25,020 nt of DNA from an uncultured Prevotella sp. GTDB lineage: Bacteria > Bacteroidota > Bacteroidia > Bacteroidales > Bacteroidaceae. Below are positions 1 to 7,944 of the stretch, piece by piece. The DNA is taken from positions 1-25,020 of the forward strand of contig CALEKA010000117.1 in NCBI GenBank assembly GCA_937898715.1, given 5' to 3'. Below the pieces are notes generated by a model. The model was given only the letters and a program-made list of their open reading frames with translations. It was not told where the DNA came from and searched no databases. Each line of letters begins with the position of its first letter. Position 1 is the stretch's first letter. The translations under genes were made by a program, and so were the position numbers.

Positions 1-209
1 AACAAAAGACGGGCTGAAAGCCCGACGAATCACGTTCCGGACAGATAAATACACAAGCCCTAACAAAAGGAGAAGACTGAAAGGCCGACGAATCCCATTC
101 TGGACAAATAAATACACAAACCCTAACAAAAGACGGGCTGAAAGCCCGACGAATCACGTTCCGGACAGATAAATACACAGGCCCTAACAAAAGACGGGCT
201 GAAAGCCCA
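1..209. repeat. Tandem array of ~62-bp repeats, cut by window edge
   Basis: Copies begin with AACAAAAGAC at 1, 62, 125 and 186. The first and third are 61 bp and nearly identical, the second is 63 bp and diverged, and the fourth stops after about 24 bp where it runs into the next palindromic block. Each full copy holds the small hairpin GGGCTGAAAGCCC (degraded in copy 2) followed by a spacer with CGGACAGATAAATACACA. The spacers are also repeated, so this is a tandem repeat and not a CRISPR. The array probably continues to the left of the window. No open reading frame in it is convincing. Confidence 0.85.
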
Positions 210-290
210 ATGCCCTACATAGCCCAGGGCAACGCCCTGGGTTCACCGATGGCACTGAATAGTCGCCCTGAAAGGGCAAAAGTAAAAAAA
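186..290. repeat. Extragenic palindrome cluster (GGGCTGAAAGCCC type)
   Basis: Three small inverted repeats follow one another: GGGCTGAAAGCCC (197-209), then CCCAGGGCAACGCCCTGGG, then GCCCTGAAAGGGC. The same three motifs, in the same order, form the left half of the two ~235-bp elements at 16779 and 19368, so this is a partial or diverged relative. The 3' end is about 35 bp upstream of the first gene. The remaining spacer up to 325 shows no clear TAnnTTTG promoter box on the plus strand. Confidence 0.75.
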
Positions 291-325
291 GCATTTTACA
301 ACCATAAGACACAAACATCAACGAT

Positions 326-2035
326 ATGAACAAATTTTTACTCACATGCGTAGCTGTGGCAAGTAGCTTCACGGCTTTTGCCCAGACCGACGTGACCCCC
401 GTGGTCAACAAGTACAGCGGCGACCTCTACATCAACCTCTTCACTGAAAATTATGATGAGGACAACAAGATGGACGCCAAGGTCTTCGTTTCTGCTTCGT
501 CAGAGGCAGGCAAGGTGGACTTCTCTCTGCCCAATTTCGCCTTTGCGGGTACATCCCTCGGCGATATATTCTTGCCAGGTATCAGCGTGACACAGGAAGA
601 TGGCATCTACACCTTCGGCGAGAACCCCGACGTTCGCTTCAACTTCCTCGCTGGCACACCTAGCGAAATCGTAGCCGACGCTCACCTCAACGAGCAGAAG
701 AGCTACATCAAGGGCGACAGCATCGTGGCCTACATCCCCGTACAGTGGGTTCAGACTTCACGCAACACTCCTATCTACGTGCTCTTCAAGGGCAAGGTAG
801 CTAACGACCTTGCACTCGAGAATGGCGACTTCACATCTGCCGCAAAATGGGAATATAGCAAGCCATGGGATAGCGTAAACGGCTATTTCGACCTCTCTGC
901 ACTCGATGAGAGCGACAACTTCTGGAATGCTTCAACCTTCGAGCTCGAAGACTACTATACTCCTAAGGGCTGGTGCATCGCCCAAGTGACGGGTATCAAG
1001 GGCCTGGGTGCAACCGTAGTAGGTGGTCCCACCATGACCAATGATAATGAAGACGATCCCCAATACGCTGCTTTCCTTTGTAACACAGCCAATCCCATGA
1101 TGACCACTCAGGTAGTACCGGGCTACATGACCCTCGGCACAAGTTGGGCTACAGCCAATGCCATGAAGCTTGAGACTACTTCTGATGGTGGCGCATTCGG
1201 CGGTATTGCATTCAAGGGTAAGCCCGACGCTATCCAGTTCGACTATCAGCGCAGTCATGGAAGCAGCATCCCCACAGAGCCTGCCACAGTAGTAGCTTAC
1301 CTCTGGAAGGGCCAGTACAAGCAGGAAGAAGTGCCTGGCAACACTAACCTTGGTGCCACCACAGCCGTAACCATGTATGGCCGTGACCGCAACATCCTCG
1401 GCTTGAAGACCACCGTGGGTGGCAAGGTGACCAAAAGCGACGACGCTGCTTGCATTGCTTCCGTAGTGAAGAGCATCGAAGGCGATCAGGAGACTTTCAA
1501 GACCATGACCGTAGACCTCAACTATGGCGAATTCGCTGGCACTGACGTTCAGCCCGACTCGCTCAACATCATCTTCGCTGCCAACGACTACTTCGGCGAC
1601 CGTACAAAGATTGGTCTTGAAAACGATCTCACCATCAACAACGTGAAACTCCTCTACTACCACGACATCAAGGACGTCACTTACGAAGGCAAAGCCGTAA
1701 CATTCTCTGACGACAACTCTGCTACGCTCACTTCACCCTACCACGCTGATGAACTTCAACTCACCAAGGTGGGCGAAGGCGCAACCATCGTGAAGAGCTA
1801 CAACGAAGAGACTGGCTTGCTCACCATCCGCGTAGAAGCTCAAGACTTCCGTTTCAATCCCGAAGCCGTAACTACTTACACCATCCAGTTCGCTCTCATT
1901 CCTGAAGCTATCAACGATGTCAAGGCTGAGACCGCTCCCGCAACTAAGCAGAGCATCTACACGCTCGATGGTCGCCGCGCTGCTGCTCCCGTAAAGGGCG
2001 TAAACATCATCGGCGGTAAGAAAGTAATCAAGTAA
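326..2035 (+). CDS. Secreted protein with calycin-like and PCMD-like domains
   Basis: A 569-residue exported protein. Residues 1-20 form a type I signal peptide, with probable cleavage after AFA before QTDVTP. Residues about 25-155 resemble the Bacteroidales calycin-like (lipocalin-like barrel) domain, including the FSLPNFAF...GDIFLPGISV pattern. Residues about 170-455 resemble the PCMD (putative carbohydrate metabolism domain) family: GWxIAQ, an internal FKGKPDAIQFDYQ stretch and LTINNVKLLYYHD at its end. A short beta-rich module (about 455-535) is shared with the next gene. The C-terminus, YTLDGRR followed by GVNIIGGKKVIK, looks like the C-terminal tail of Prevotella secreted proteins, possibly a type IX secretion signal or anchoring tail. 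The substrate is unknown. Domain names rest on pattern recognition; export is well supported. Confidence 0.8.
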   Translation: MNKFLLTCVAVASSFTAFAQTDVTPVVNKYSGDLYINLFTENYDEDNKMDAKVFVSASSEAGKVDFSLPNFAFAGTSLGDIFLPGISVTQEDGIYTFGENPDVRFNFLAGTPSEIVADAHLNEQKSYIKGDSIVAYIPVQWVQTSRNTPIYVLFKGKVANDLALENGDFTSAAKWEYSKPWDSVNGYFDLSALDESDNFWNASTFELEDYYTPKGWCIAQVTGIKGLGATVVGGPTMTNDNEDDPQYAAFLCNTANPMMTTQVVPGYMTLGTSWATANAMKLETTSDGGAFGGIAFKGKPDAIQFDYQRSHGSSIPTEPATVVAYLWKGQYKQEEVPGNTNLGATTAVTMYGRDRNILGLKTTVGGKVTKSDDAACIASVVKSIEGDQETFKTMTVDLNYGEFAGTDVQPDSLNIIFAANDYFGDRTKIGLENDLTINNVKLLYYHDIKDVTYEGKAVTFSDDNSATLTSPYHADELQLTKVGEGATIVKSYNEETGLLTIRVEAQDFRFNPEAVTTYTIQFALIPEAINDVKAETAPATKQSIYTLDGRRAAAPVKGVNIIGGKKVIK

Positions 2036-2060
2036 ACTTTTAATATTGTCACATATCTGT

Positions 2061-2094
2061 AAGAGCCACTCTTATCGTTAGTGGGGTGGCTCTT
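2061..2094 (+). terminator. Hairpin after first secreted-protein gene
   Basis: AAGAGCCAC (2061-2069) pairs with GTGGCTCTT (2086-2094) across a 16-nt loop. Only a weak T-rich tail (ACTATA) follows, so termination may be partial and the next gene, 20 bp further on, may be reached by read-through. Confidence 0.6.
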
Positions 2095-2113
2095 ACTATA
2101 ACAAATAAAAAGC

Positions 2114-3844
2114 ATGAAACGACAATTACTTGCGTTCGCACTCCTCGCAGCGGGTTCTATTCCTGCCTTGGCGCAGTACCAGCTGCCTAACTCGGACTTT
2201 GAGTCGGACTTTGTAGAGGCATATAAAAAGAAAGGAACGTTTAGCACTACTACTTATAAAGAGCCTTCCTATTGGCACGGCTATGCCACCTTGATGAGTA
2301 GTACCTTTGAGAGCCTAGCAAGAACAGGGGACAAACTTACAACCTCTACGGATGTTCGCACGGAGAACAACACGACAGGGAGCAAGCATTGCGTATGTAT
2401 CACATCTAACTCTGTGGCAGGAGTTACCGCCAATGGTGTAATGACAACTGGGCGTATTTATAATAAAAGTATTAGTGCTGAGGACGCAGCTAGTAATTAC
2501 AATGAATCAGACCCAACCTTTGACATATCTTCTGAAGAAAAGAACAAAGTAACATACCCCAACAACCGCAGCTTCGCTCAAACATTCACGGGAAAGCCCG
2601 ACAAATTCACTGTATGGGTGAATTTCTGCCCGAAGAATATAAATGAAGGAGATTGTGCTAGCGTAAATGCAGTAATCCACACGAATGCTCGCTACCAAGA
2701 CCCCGAAGAGGCTGATAATTACAAAGCAGTAAAGGTAGCAGCAGCCAAGAATGATGCCATTACCAACTACAACAATTGGCAGAAACTCGAAATTGATTTC
2801 GACTACTCCGTAGGCACTGAAGGCAACGTTCCTGCCTACATCTTGGTATCATTTACGACCAACAAGACTCCCGGTGGAGGTTCAGCTGGCGACCGTCTCT
2901 ACGTAGACGACATTGCCATGGTCTACTATAACGACCTCAAAACCCTCACCTACGGCACAACCGACCTCCTCGCCAAAGCTAGCGATGCAGTGAATAATGT
3001 AGTAAATATCGATGCATCAAACCTCTTCTACGACGCAAGCCAGGTAGCATTCGAAAAGAGAGGACAAGGCGCCAACATCACCGAACAGACCTACGCCCCC
3101 AACACCGCCATCCTCACCATCAAGGTAGAAGCCAACGACATCTCTGAAAACGCTCAGAACTACACCATCTATAAGGTACAGTTTAAGAAGCCCATCACCA
3201 TCTCAGATGATCAGAGCGTCGTAACCACTGAAGACAACAACGCAAAAGTCATCCTCACCCGCACCTTCAAGAAGGGATGGAACACCATCTGCCTCCCATT
3301 CAGCACCACGGCAGAAGCTCTCGGAGCTACTAAGGTACAGATGATGCAGAATTGCTCTGATGGCATGCTCAACTTCACAAGCTTTGATGGCGATATGCTT
3401 GAGAACACACCTTACCTCATCTACTTCGCTGAAGAGAAGCCCTTCACAAGCGATAATCCCTTCGTCTACACAGGCGACGTGGTTAGCTCTGAAACATTGA
3501 ACACCATTACCTCTGGTGGCATCACAATGATTGGCAATTACAAGCATGACTTCCCCATGAATGGCTACTACGGCGTGGCAGATCAAGACGGCGTACAGAG
3601 AATCATGAGCGGTGGCACTAACGCTACTCTCGGTCCATGCCGTGCCTACTTCATTGCCAACAATGTCCTTGCCAACGGCATGCTCATCAGCTTCGATGGT
3701 CAGACCACAGGCATCACCTCTGCCGAACTCAATAATGACGGCGCTGCCGAAGACGCTCCTATCTACAACCTCCAGGGCGTACGCGTAAGCCACCTCCAGA
3801 AGGGCGTATACATCAAGGGCGGCAAGAAGTTCATCGTGAAGTAA
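2114..3844 (+). CDS. Secreted PCMD-like protein with Prevotella-type C-terminus
   Basis: A 576-residue exported protein. It has a signal peptide (MKRQLLAFALLAAGSIPALA, cleaved before QYQLPN). Residues about 21-275 look like a PCMD-type domain: it starts with LPNSDFES, has the FTGKPDKFTVWVNF stretch in the middle, and ends with GDRLYVDDIAMVYYNDLK. Residues about 275-370 are a beta-rich module homologous to the one in the upstream gene (both have a YNDLK/YHDIK entry and an LTI-x-VEA core). Residues about 375-520 hold the LTRTFKKGWNTICLPFS module common in Prevotella surface proteins. The tail, IYNLQGVRV then KGVYIKGGKKFIVK, matches the upstream protein's tail. The two genes look like diverged paralogues, perhaps co-transcribed. 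Surface location is inferred; ligand unknown. Confidence 0.8.
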   Translation: MKRQLLAFALLAAGSIPALAQYQLPNSDFESDFVEAYKKKGTFSTTTYKEPSYWHGYATLMSSTFESLARTGDKLTTSTDVRTENNTTGSKHCVCITSNSVAGVTANGVMTTGRIYNKSISAEDAASNYNESDPTFDISSEEKNKVTYPNNRSFAQTFTGKPDKFTVWVNFCPKNINEGDCASVNAVIHTNARYQDPEEADNYKAVKVAAAKNDAITNYNNWQKLEIDFDYSVGTEGNVPAYILVSFTTNKTPGGGSAGDRLYVDDIAMVYYNDLKTLTYGTTDLLAKASDAVNNVVNIDASNLFYDASQVAFEKRGQGANITEQTYAPNTAILTIKVEANDISENAQNYTIYKVQFKKPITISDDQSVVTTEDNNAKVILTRTFKKGWNTICLPFSTTAEALGATKVQMMQNCSDGMLNFTSFDGDMLENTPYLIYFAEEKPFTSDNPFVYTGDVVSSETLNTITSGGITMIGNYKHDFPMNGYYGVADQDGVQRIMSGGTNATLGPCRAYFIANNVLANGMLISFDGQTTGITSAELNNDGAAEDAPIYNLQGVRVSHLQKGVYIKGGKKFIVK

Positions 3845-3885
3845 AACCATTCACACATCGATTATTCTAAAGACTTACAACACAC

Positions 3886-4068
3886 ATGAAACGCAATTAT
3901 ATAGCTCCCCAGTCGATCGTCATCAACTTGATGACCGAGGATGCCATCCTATCTCTCTCTGGTGAATTGAGCACGGACGGCAGCGACAACGTGCAGATCA
4001 AACCGTCTGACGAAGAATACGACGGTTCCTTCCAGAGCAACCGCTTCGAGTGGAGCGCGGAAGACTAA
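3886..4068 (+). CDS. Small acidic conserved-type hypothetical protein
   Basis: A 60-residue protein beginning MKRNYIAPQSIVINLMTEDAI and ending in a strongly acidic half (SDEEYDG...EWSAED). It has no signal peptide, membrane segment or cysteine. Small proteins starting with M-K-(K/R)-x-Y-I-A/I-P are common next to genes for secreted proteins in Bacteroidales, and their role is unknown. It lies 41 bp after the second secreted-protein gene and directly before a strong terminator, so it is probably the last gene of that transcript. Confidence 0.65.
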   Translation: MKRNYIAPQSIVINLMTEDAILSLSGELSTDGSDNVQIKPSDEEYDGSFQSNRFEWSAED

Positions 4069-4103
4069 CGCCACTCTTCGCACTGACAAATATATTTATA
4101 TAT

Positions 4104-4147
4104 AGGGCTACCCCCTCTCTACTTTATGAGAAGGGATAGCCCTTTTT
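4104..4147 (+). terminator. Rho-independent terminator
   Basis: AGGGCTA at 4104 pairs with TAGCCCT ending about 4143. Further pairing of the inner CCCCTCTC with GAGAAGGG closes a stem of about 16 bp with a small loop, followed by TTTTT. It ends the secreted-protein cluster and faces the convergent YhcG-family gene. Confidence 0.85.
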
Positions 4148-4175
4148 GGCTATTGTAAGAAACTGAAGTTTCTGA

Positions 4176-5198
4176 TCAGTCTGCTGTTTCATCCAACAAT
4201 TTGTCAAGTTGTGCTTGCAGTTCTTCTCGTTTGGGTAGATAGAGTTGATAGCGTGCCACAAAAAGTTGGTTAGTAATTCCCTCTAAGGCATATTCCATCA
4301 GAAGTTCGTCTTTCCTTGCCCCTAAAACTATGCCAATAGGTGGATTATCATCTGGCTGATTCACCTCCGTTTTGAAATAGCTTAGGTAAAGATTCATCTG
4401 ACCGACGTCGGCATGTTTTATCTCTGCACGCTTGAGGTCTATCAACACAAAGCATTTCAATATACAATGATAAAACACCAAATCTACTTTAAACTGTCGA
4501 CTACCTATCTGCATAGCATACTGTCTGCCTACAAAAGCAAAGCCACGCCCCATCTCCAAGAGGAATTGCTCCATATGGTCTTTCAAAGCCTTTTCCAAAT
4601 CGCTTTCTTTATAACGCTTCTGTTGGGGGAGACCAGCAAATTCAAGTATGAAGGGATCTCTGATTATATCTTGTGGAGTTTGCACCAGATGCCCTTCGTT
4701 AGCTAAGGCCAGCACGCCAGCTTTATCTGTACTTAGTGCAAGCCTTTGAAACAGACAACTCTTCATTTGTCTTTTTAATTCCCTAACTTTCCAACTTTCT
4801 TTAATGCACTCTTTGTAATAGAACTGCATTTCCAATGTATTATCACACTTCAGCAGTTCATAGTAATGACTCCATGTCAATTTGTGGGACAGTGTCCCAC
4901 ATTTTGGAAAAGCTAAATATAACTTACGCATATAGGTAAGATTGGTGCGATTGAAGCCTTTACCATTTCTTGCCGTCAAGTCTTTAGCAAGGTTTACGAG
5001 TAAACGCTTGCCATACGCAGCTCTTTGTTTGCCTCCTTGCTCATATTCTACAATATATTTGCCCGTTTGCCAGTTGGCATCAAGCAATTCTGTATTGACC
5101 GCCGTTATAGCTTTGGCTCTTGCCTCACCCCACAATGTAGCTATGTTGTCTATCAAATTCTGATAGGAATCATCATTTGCATTTATCAATTCTTTCAT
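4176..5198 (-). CDS. YhcG/DUF1016-family PD-(D/E)xK nuclease-like protein
   Basis: A 340-residue protein of the YhcG (DUF1016) family. The N-terminal domain (about 10-160) holds the typical LWGEARAKA...YIVEYEQGGKQRAAYGKRLL and SWSHYYELL-like segments (here LTWSHYYELLK). The C-terminal nuclease-like domain carries FKVDLVFYH with D239 and VLIDLKR with D254 and K256, fitting a PD-(D/E)xK active site, then GQMNLYL. Family members are thought to act on DNA, and many sit near restriction or defence loci, but the substrate is not established. The gene is clearly more AT-rich than its neighbours, stands alone with opposite orientation and has its own promoter, which suggests horizontal acquisition. 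No restriction or methylase partner is visible. Confidence 0.88.
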   Translation of the reverse strand: MKELINANDDSYQNLIDNIATLWGEARAKAITAVNTELLDANWQTGKYIVEYEQGGKQRAAYGKRLLVNLAKDLTARNGKGFNRTNLTYMRKLYLAFPKCGTLSHKLTWSHYYELLKCDNTLEMQFYYKECIKESWKVRELKRQMKSCLFQRLALSTDKAGVLALANEGHLVQTPQDIIRDPFILEFAGLPQQKRYKESDLEKALKDHMEQFLLEMGRGFAFVGRQYAMQIGSRQFKVDLVFYHCILKCFVLIDLKRAEIKHADVGQMNLYLSYFKTEVNQPDDNPPIGIVLGARKDELLMEYALEGITNQLFVARYQLYLPKREELQAQLDKLLDETAD

Positions 5199-5254
5199 TC
5201 GTAATTACAATTCGTCTTTATTTAGAGCGGTTTCCATATAACCTTTCATTCTCG

Positions 5255-5288
5255 CAAAATTACAAAATCCCAAGACTTTCAAGACAAA
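5255..5288 (-). promoter_or_regulatory. Bacteroidetes-type promoter for the YhcG gene
   Basis: On the minus strand the -7 box TAATTTTG is the complement of 5255-5262. A TTTG-like -33 box is the complement of 5285-5288, about 22 bp upstream. Transcription would start near 5248, leaving a leader of about 50 nt before the ATG at 5198. Confidence 0.55.
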
Positions 5289-5398
5289 ATTCCCAAGATT
5301 TTCAATTCATACTATTTCAGAGACACTTTCTCTACACTAAATAGGCCTCCGACACCGACAACTCTCCCCCCTATTTGGGAAAAAGGCTGAGATTGTGA

Positions 5399-5427
5399 TT
5401 GGGTAAGAAAAATATAAGTTATCTTTG
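5399..5427 (+). promoter_or_regulatory. Bacteroidetes-type promoter for argB
   Basis: A -7 box TATCTTTG lies at 5420-5427, and a TTG that could serve as the -33 element lies at 5399-5401, 18 bp upstream. The -7 box ends only 4 bp before the ATG at 5432, so the transcript would begin at or very near the start codon. This also argues against the in-frame ATG at 5399, which lies inside the promoter. Confidence 0.6.
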
Positions 5428-5431
5428 CAAC

Positions 5432-6208
5432 ATGAAACGTAACATCACTATCGTAAAAGTGGGCGGCAAGATCGTTGAGACGCCCGAATCGCTCAATCGC
5501 CTGCTGCAGGACTTCTCTGCTCTCGAAGGCGAAAAGGTATTAGTACACGGAGGCGGACGCACCGCTACCGACGTGGCAGCCCAGCTCGGCATCGAGACCC
5601 ACATGGTCGACGGCCGACGCATCACCGACGACTCGATGCTCCGCGTCGTAACAATGGTCTACGGCGGACTGGTCAATAAAAACCTCGTCGCCCAGCTCCA
5701 AGCTCATGGTGTGAATGCACTCGGACTCACAGGTGCCGACATCGACGTGATTCGCTCCCACCGACGTCCGCTGCGCAACGGCGTGGACTACGGATTCGTG
5801 GGCGACGTCGACCGCGTAGACGGAAAGCGACTCGCCTCACTCATCGCCTCGGGCATCACCCCAGTGATGGCTCCCCTCACCCACGATGGCGAAGGCTCTC
5901 TGCTCAACACCAATGCCGACACCATAGCCTCAGAGACCGCTAAAGCGCTCGCCCGGGAAGGCATAGAGGTGACGCTCGTCTACTGCTTCGAACACGCAGG
6001 CGTACTCACCGACCCCGACGACGAAGAGAGCGTGATCCCCCTCATCACGCGCCCCACCTTCGATCAGCTCAAGGCCGACGGCACCATCTCGGGAGGCATG
6101 CTCCCCAAGATAGAAAATTCACTCGCTGCCGTAGAAGCCGGCGTACGTCGCGTCATCATCACCCGAGCCGATAGCATCGGAGAAGATCGAGGTACGAGGA
6201 TTGAGTGA
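5432..6208 (+). CDS. argB: Acetylglutamate kinase (N-acyl-glutamate kinase)
   Basis: A 258-residue amino-acid kinase of normal family length. It phosphorylates the gamma-carboxylate of N-acetylglutamate in arginine synthesis; in some Bacteroidetes the pathway is known to use N-succinylated intermediates, so the natural substrate may be N-succinylglutamate. Motifs in order: KVGGK (residues 9-13, phosphate-binding Lys), LVHGGGRTATDVA, VDGRRITDD, LTGADIDVI, FVGDVDRVD, LNTNADTIASETAKAL (nucleotide/substrate region) and SGGMLPKIENSLAAV, ending in VIITRAD and GTRI. The ATG at 5432 is chosen because the protein then starts MKRNITIVKVGG like its family, and because the in-frame ATG at 5399 overlaps the promoter. 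No other arginine genes are nearby. Confidence 0.93.
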   Translation: MKRNITIVKVGGKIVETPESLNRLLQDFSALEGEKVLVHGGGRTATDVAAQLGIETHMVDGRRITDDSMLRVVTMVYGGLVNKNLVAQLQAHGVNALGLTGADIDVIRSHRRPLRNGVDYGFVGDVDRVDGKRLASLIASGITPVMAPLTHDGEGSLLNTNADTIASETAKALAREGIEVTLVYCFEHAGVLTDPDDEESVIPLITRPTFDQLKADGTISGGMLPKIENSLAAVEAGVRRVIITRADSIGEDRGTRIE

Positions 6209-6433
6209 AAAAGCCAGAAAGCCCCTCCCCCCTACAGCCCCTCCCCCCAGCCCCCTCCCCCTACGGGAGAGGGGGAGCATATGCCGCCTAAAGGATGGAA
6301 TCCATAGAAGCCCTAGAACACCTAGAATACCTAGGAACCCTATAATACCTAGAGGCCTAGCCCCCTACCCCCAGGCGTCAGCCCTAATACTTAATACTTT
6401 ATACTTAATACTTTATACTTAATACTTTTCAAA
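6209..6433. repeat. argB-U32 spacer: C-rich block, CTAG-type short repeats, heptad repeats
   Basis: The spacer holds three low-complexity blocks in a row: runs of CCCCTCCCCC (about 6220-6262), short CCTAGAA/ACCTAG-type repeats (about 6306-6362), and AATACTT heptads (about 6387-6428) that stop 5 bp before the ATG at 6434. No ribosome-binding or -7 promoter motif is evident here. Confidence 0.6.
6255..6277 (+). terminator. C-rich hairpin after argB, possible terminator
   Basis: CTCCCCCT (6255-6262) pairs with AGGGGGAG (6270-6277) around a 7-nt loop. No T tract follows, so it may be a terminator or simply a repeat. Similar C-rich runs occur at 9511-9536 and inside the S26-like gene near 14730. 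Confidence 0.4.
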
Positions 6434-7672
6434 ATGTCCAATTTTGAAATCATGGCCCCCGTAGGCTCGCGCGAATCGCTTGCCGCAGCCCTCAAGGCAG
6501 GGGCCGACTCCATATACTTCGGCATTGAAGCGCTCAACATGCGCGCCCACAGCGCCAGTCACTTCACCATAGCCGACCTCCACGACATAGCCCGCCAATG
6601 CTCCGAGCAAGGCGTGAAGAGCTACCTCACCGTCAACACCATCATCTACGACGAAGACATCGACCTCATGCACAGCATCTGCGATGCAGCCCACGAGGCA
6701 GGCATCTCCGCCGTCATCGCCAGCGACGTAGCCGTCATGACCTACTGCAACCACATCGGTCAGGAAGTACACCTCTCCACACAGCTCAACATCTCCAACG
6801 CCGAGGCACTCCGCTTCTACGCCCAGTTTGCCGACGTAGCCGTACTCGCTCGTGAGCTCAACATGGACCAAGTCAGCCACATCCACGAAGTAATCGAGCG
6901 CGACCACATCTGCGGTCCATCGGGCAAGCCCATCCGCATCGAAATGTTCTGTCACGGCGCCCTCTGCATGGCAGTGAGCGGCAAGTGCTACCTCTCGCTC
7001 GACAATCTCGGACGCTCCGCCAACCGCGGACAGTGCATGCAAGTGTGCCGCCGCAGCTACACCGTGAAAGATCGCGAGACAGGCATCGAGCTCGACGTAG
7101 ACAACAAGTACATCATGAGCCCCAAGGACCTCAAGACCATAGGCTTCATCGACCGCATGATGAAAGCAGGCGTCAGCGTGTTCAAGATCGAGGGCCGTGC
7201 CCGCAGCGCAGAGTACGTCTACACCGTCGTGCAGTGTTACAAAGAAGCCATCGCCGCCGTAGAGGATGGCACATTCTCCAAGGAGAAGGTGGCACAGTGG
7301 GACGAAAGGCTCAAGACCGTCTTCAACCGCGGATTCTGGGACGGCTACTACCTCGGTCAGCGCCTTGGCGAATGGAGCGACGTATACGGATCCGCCGCCA
7401 CAGAGAAGAAGCAGTACATCGGCAAAGGGCAGAAGTACTTCTCCAAGCTCGGTGTGGGCGAGTTCCTCATCGAGGCAGGCGAATTCCAGCGTGGCGACAA
7501 ACTCCTCATCATCGGTCCCACCACGGGAGCCCTCTACCTCACCGCCACCGACATTCACGGCGACAACGGTCCCGTCGACATCGCCCGCAAAGGCATGCGC
7601 GTGGCCATCCCAGTGAGCGAAAAGGTGCGTCCGAGCGATAAACTTTATAAAGTTGTTTCAAGTAATAAGTAA
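6434..7672 (+). CDS. U32 peptidase-family protein (TrhP-like tRNA hydroxylation)
   Basis: A 412-residue U32-family protein. The family signature is at about residues 173-191 (EMFCHGALCMAVSGKCYLS), followed by CMQVCRR; these cysteines are the kind that bind an iron-sulfur cluster in TrhP/RlhA proteins. The N-terminus EIMAPVGSRESLAAALKAGADSIYFG is the usual TIM-barrel entry. Despite the peptidase name, characterised members of the YegQ/TrhP branch act in prephenate-dependent hydroxylation at tRNA U34, so an RNA-modification role is more likely than proteolysis; whether it is TrhP itself or a sister group is not decided here. Length is close to E. coli YegQ (~450). The start ATG follows the heptad repeats directly. 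Confidence 0.85.
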   Translation: MSNFEIMAPVGSRESLAAALKAGADSIYFGIEALNMRAHSASHFTIADLHDIARQCSEQGVKSYLTVNTIIYDEDIDLMHSICDAAHEAGISAVIASDVAVMTYCNHIGQEVHLSTQLNISNAEALRFYAQFADVAVLARELNMDQVSHIHEVIERDHICGPSGKPIRIEMFCHGALCMAVSGKCYLSLDNLGRSANRGQCMQVCRRSYTVKDRETGIELDVDNKYIMSPKDLKTIGFIDRMMKAGVSVFKIEGRARSAEYVYTVVQCYKEAIAAVEDGTFSKEKVAQWDERLKTVFNRGFWDGYYLGQRLGEWSDVYGSAATEKKQYIGKGQKYFSKLGVGEFLIEAGEFQRGDKLLIIGPTTGALYLTATDIHGDNGPVDIARKGMRVAIPVSEKVRPSDKLYKVVSSNK

Positions 7673-7944
7673 TAAGTAACAAGTAATACATTCTTACAAG
7701 CATTCAGCCAGTACCGGGGGCGACGCGTCCCCGCGTCGGCGTTGTCATTATGAGCTGAATCCTACAAGGATGTAATACTTTATGCTTAATACTTGACTTT
7801 CATGCCGACGCGAGGACGCGTCGCTCTAAGTTTGCAGCAGTTAAGCCCCCAGTATTGGCTGAAAGCTTGCAAGAATGTATTACTTATTACTTGATAAGAG
7901 CAAGATTGTAATACTTAATACTTTATACTTAATACTTCTCAAAA
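7673..7944. repeat. Composite inverted-repeat spacer (heptads plus REP-like hairpins)
   Basis: The spacer opens with AAGTAATAAGTAAT-type heptads and ATACATTCTTACAAGC, and closes with CTTGCAAGAATGTATTACTT and AATACTT heptads, making a large imperfect inverted repeat. The middle holds a facing pair of GC-rich hairpins (7716-7740 and 7804-7824). The last heptad ends within 10 bp of the TTG start of the next gene. Confidence 0.8.
7716..7824. repeat. Pair of REP-like GC hairpins in inverted orientation
   Basis: Left unit: CGACGCG-TCCC-CGCGTCG with a GGGGG lead and a C end. Right unit: GC-CGACGCG-AGG-ACGCGTCG-C in opposite orientation, 63 bp later. Each is a self-complementary stem of 7 bp or slightly less, and the two are also complementary to each other. 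Confidence 0.8.

Noticed and set aside
1..209. CRISPR array
   Set aside because: The spacer parts are repeated as well, the units are in tandem, and no cas gene is visible.
6419..7558. 379-residue open frame on the minus strand
   Set aside because: It is antisense to the U32 gene, whose family motifs are unmistakable. The translation is low-complexity (V, G, A, E-rich) as expected from the complement of GC-rich codons.
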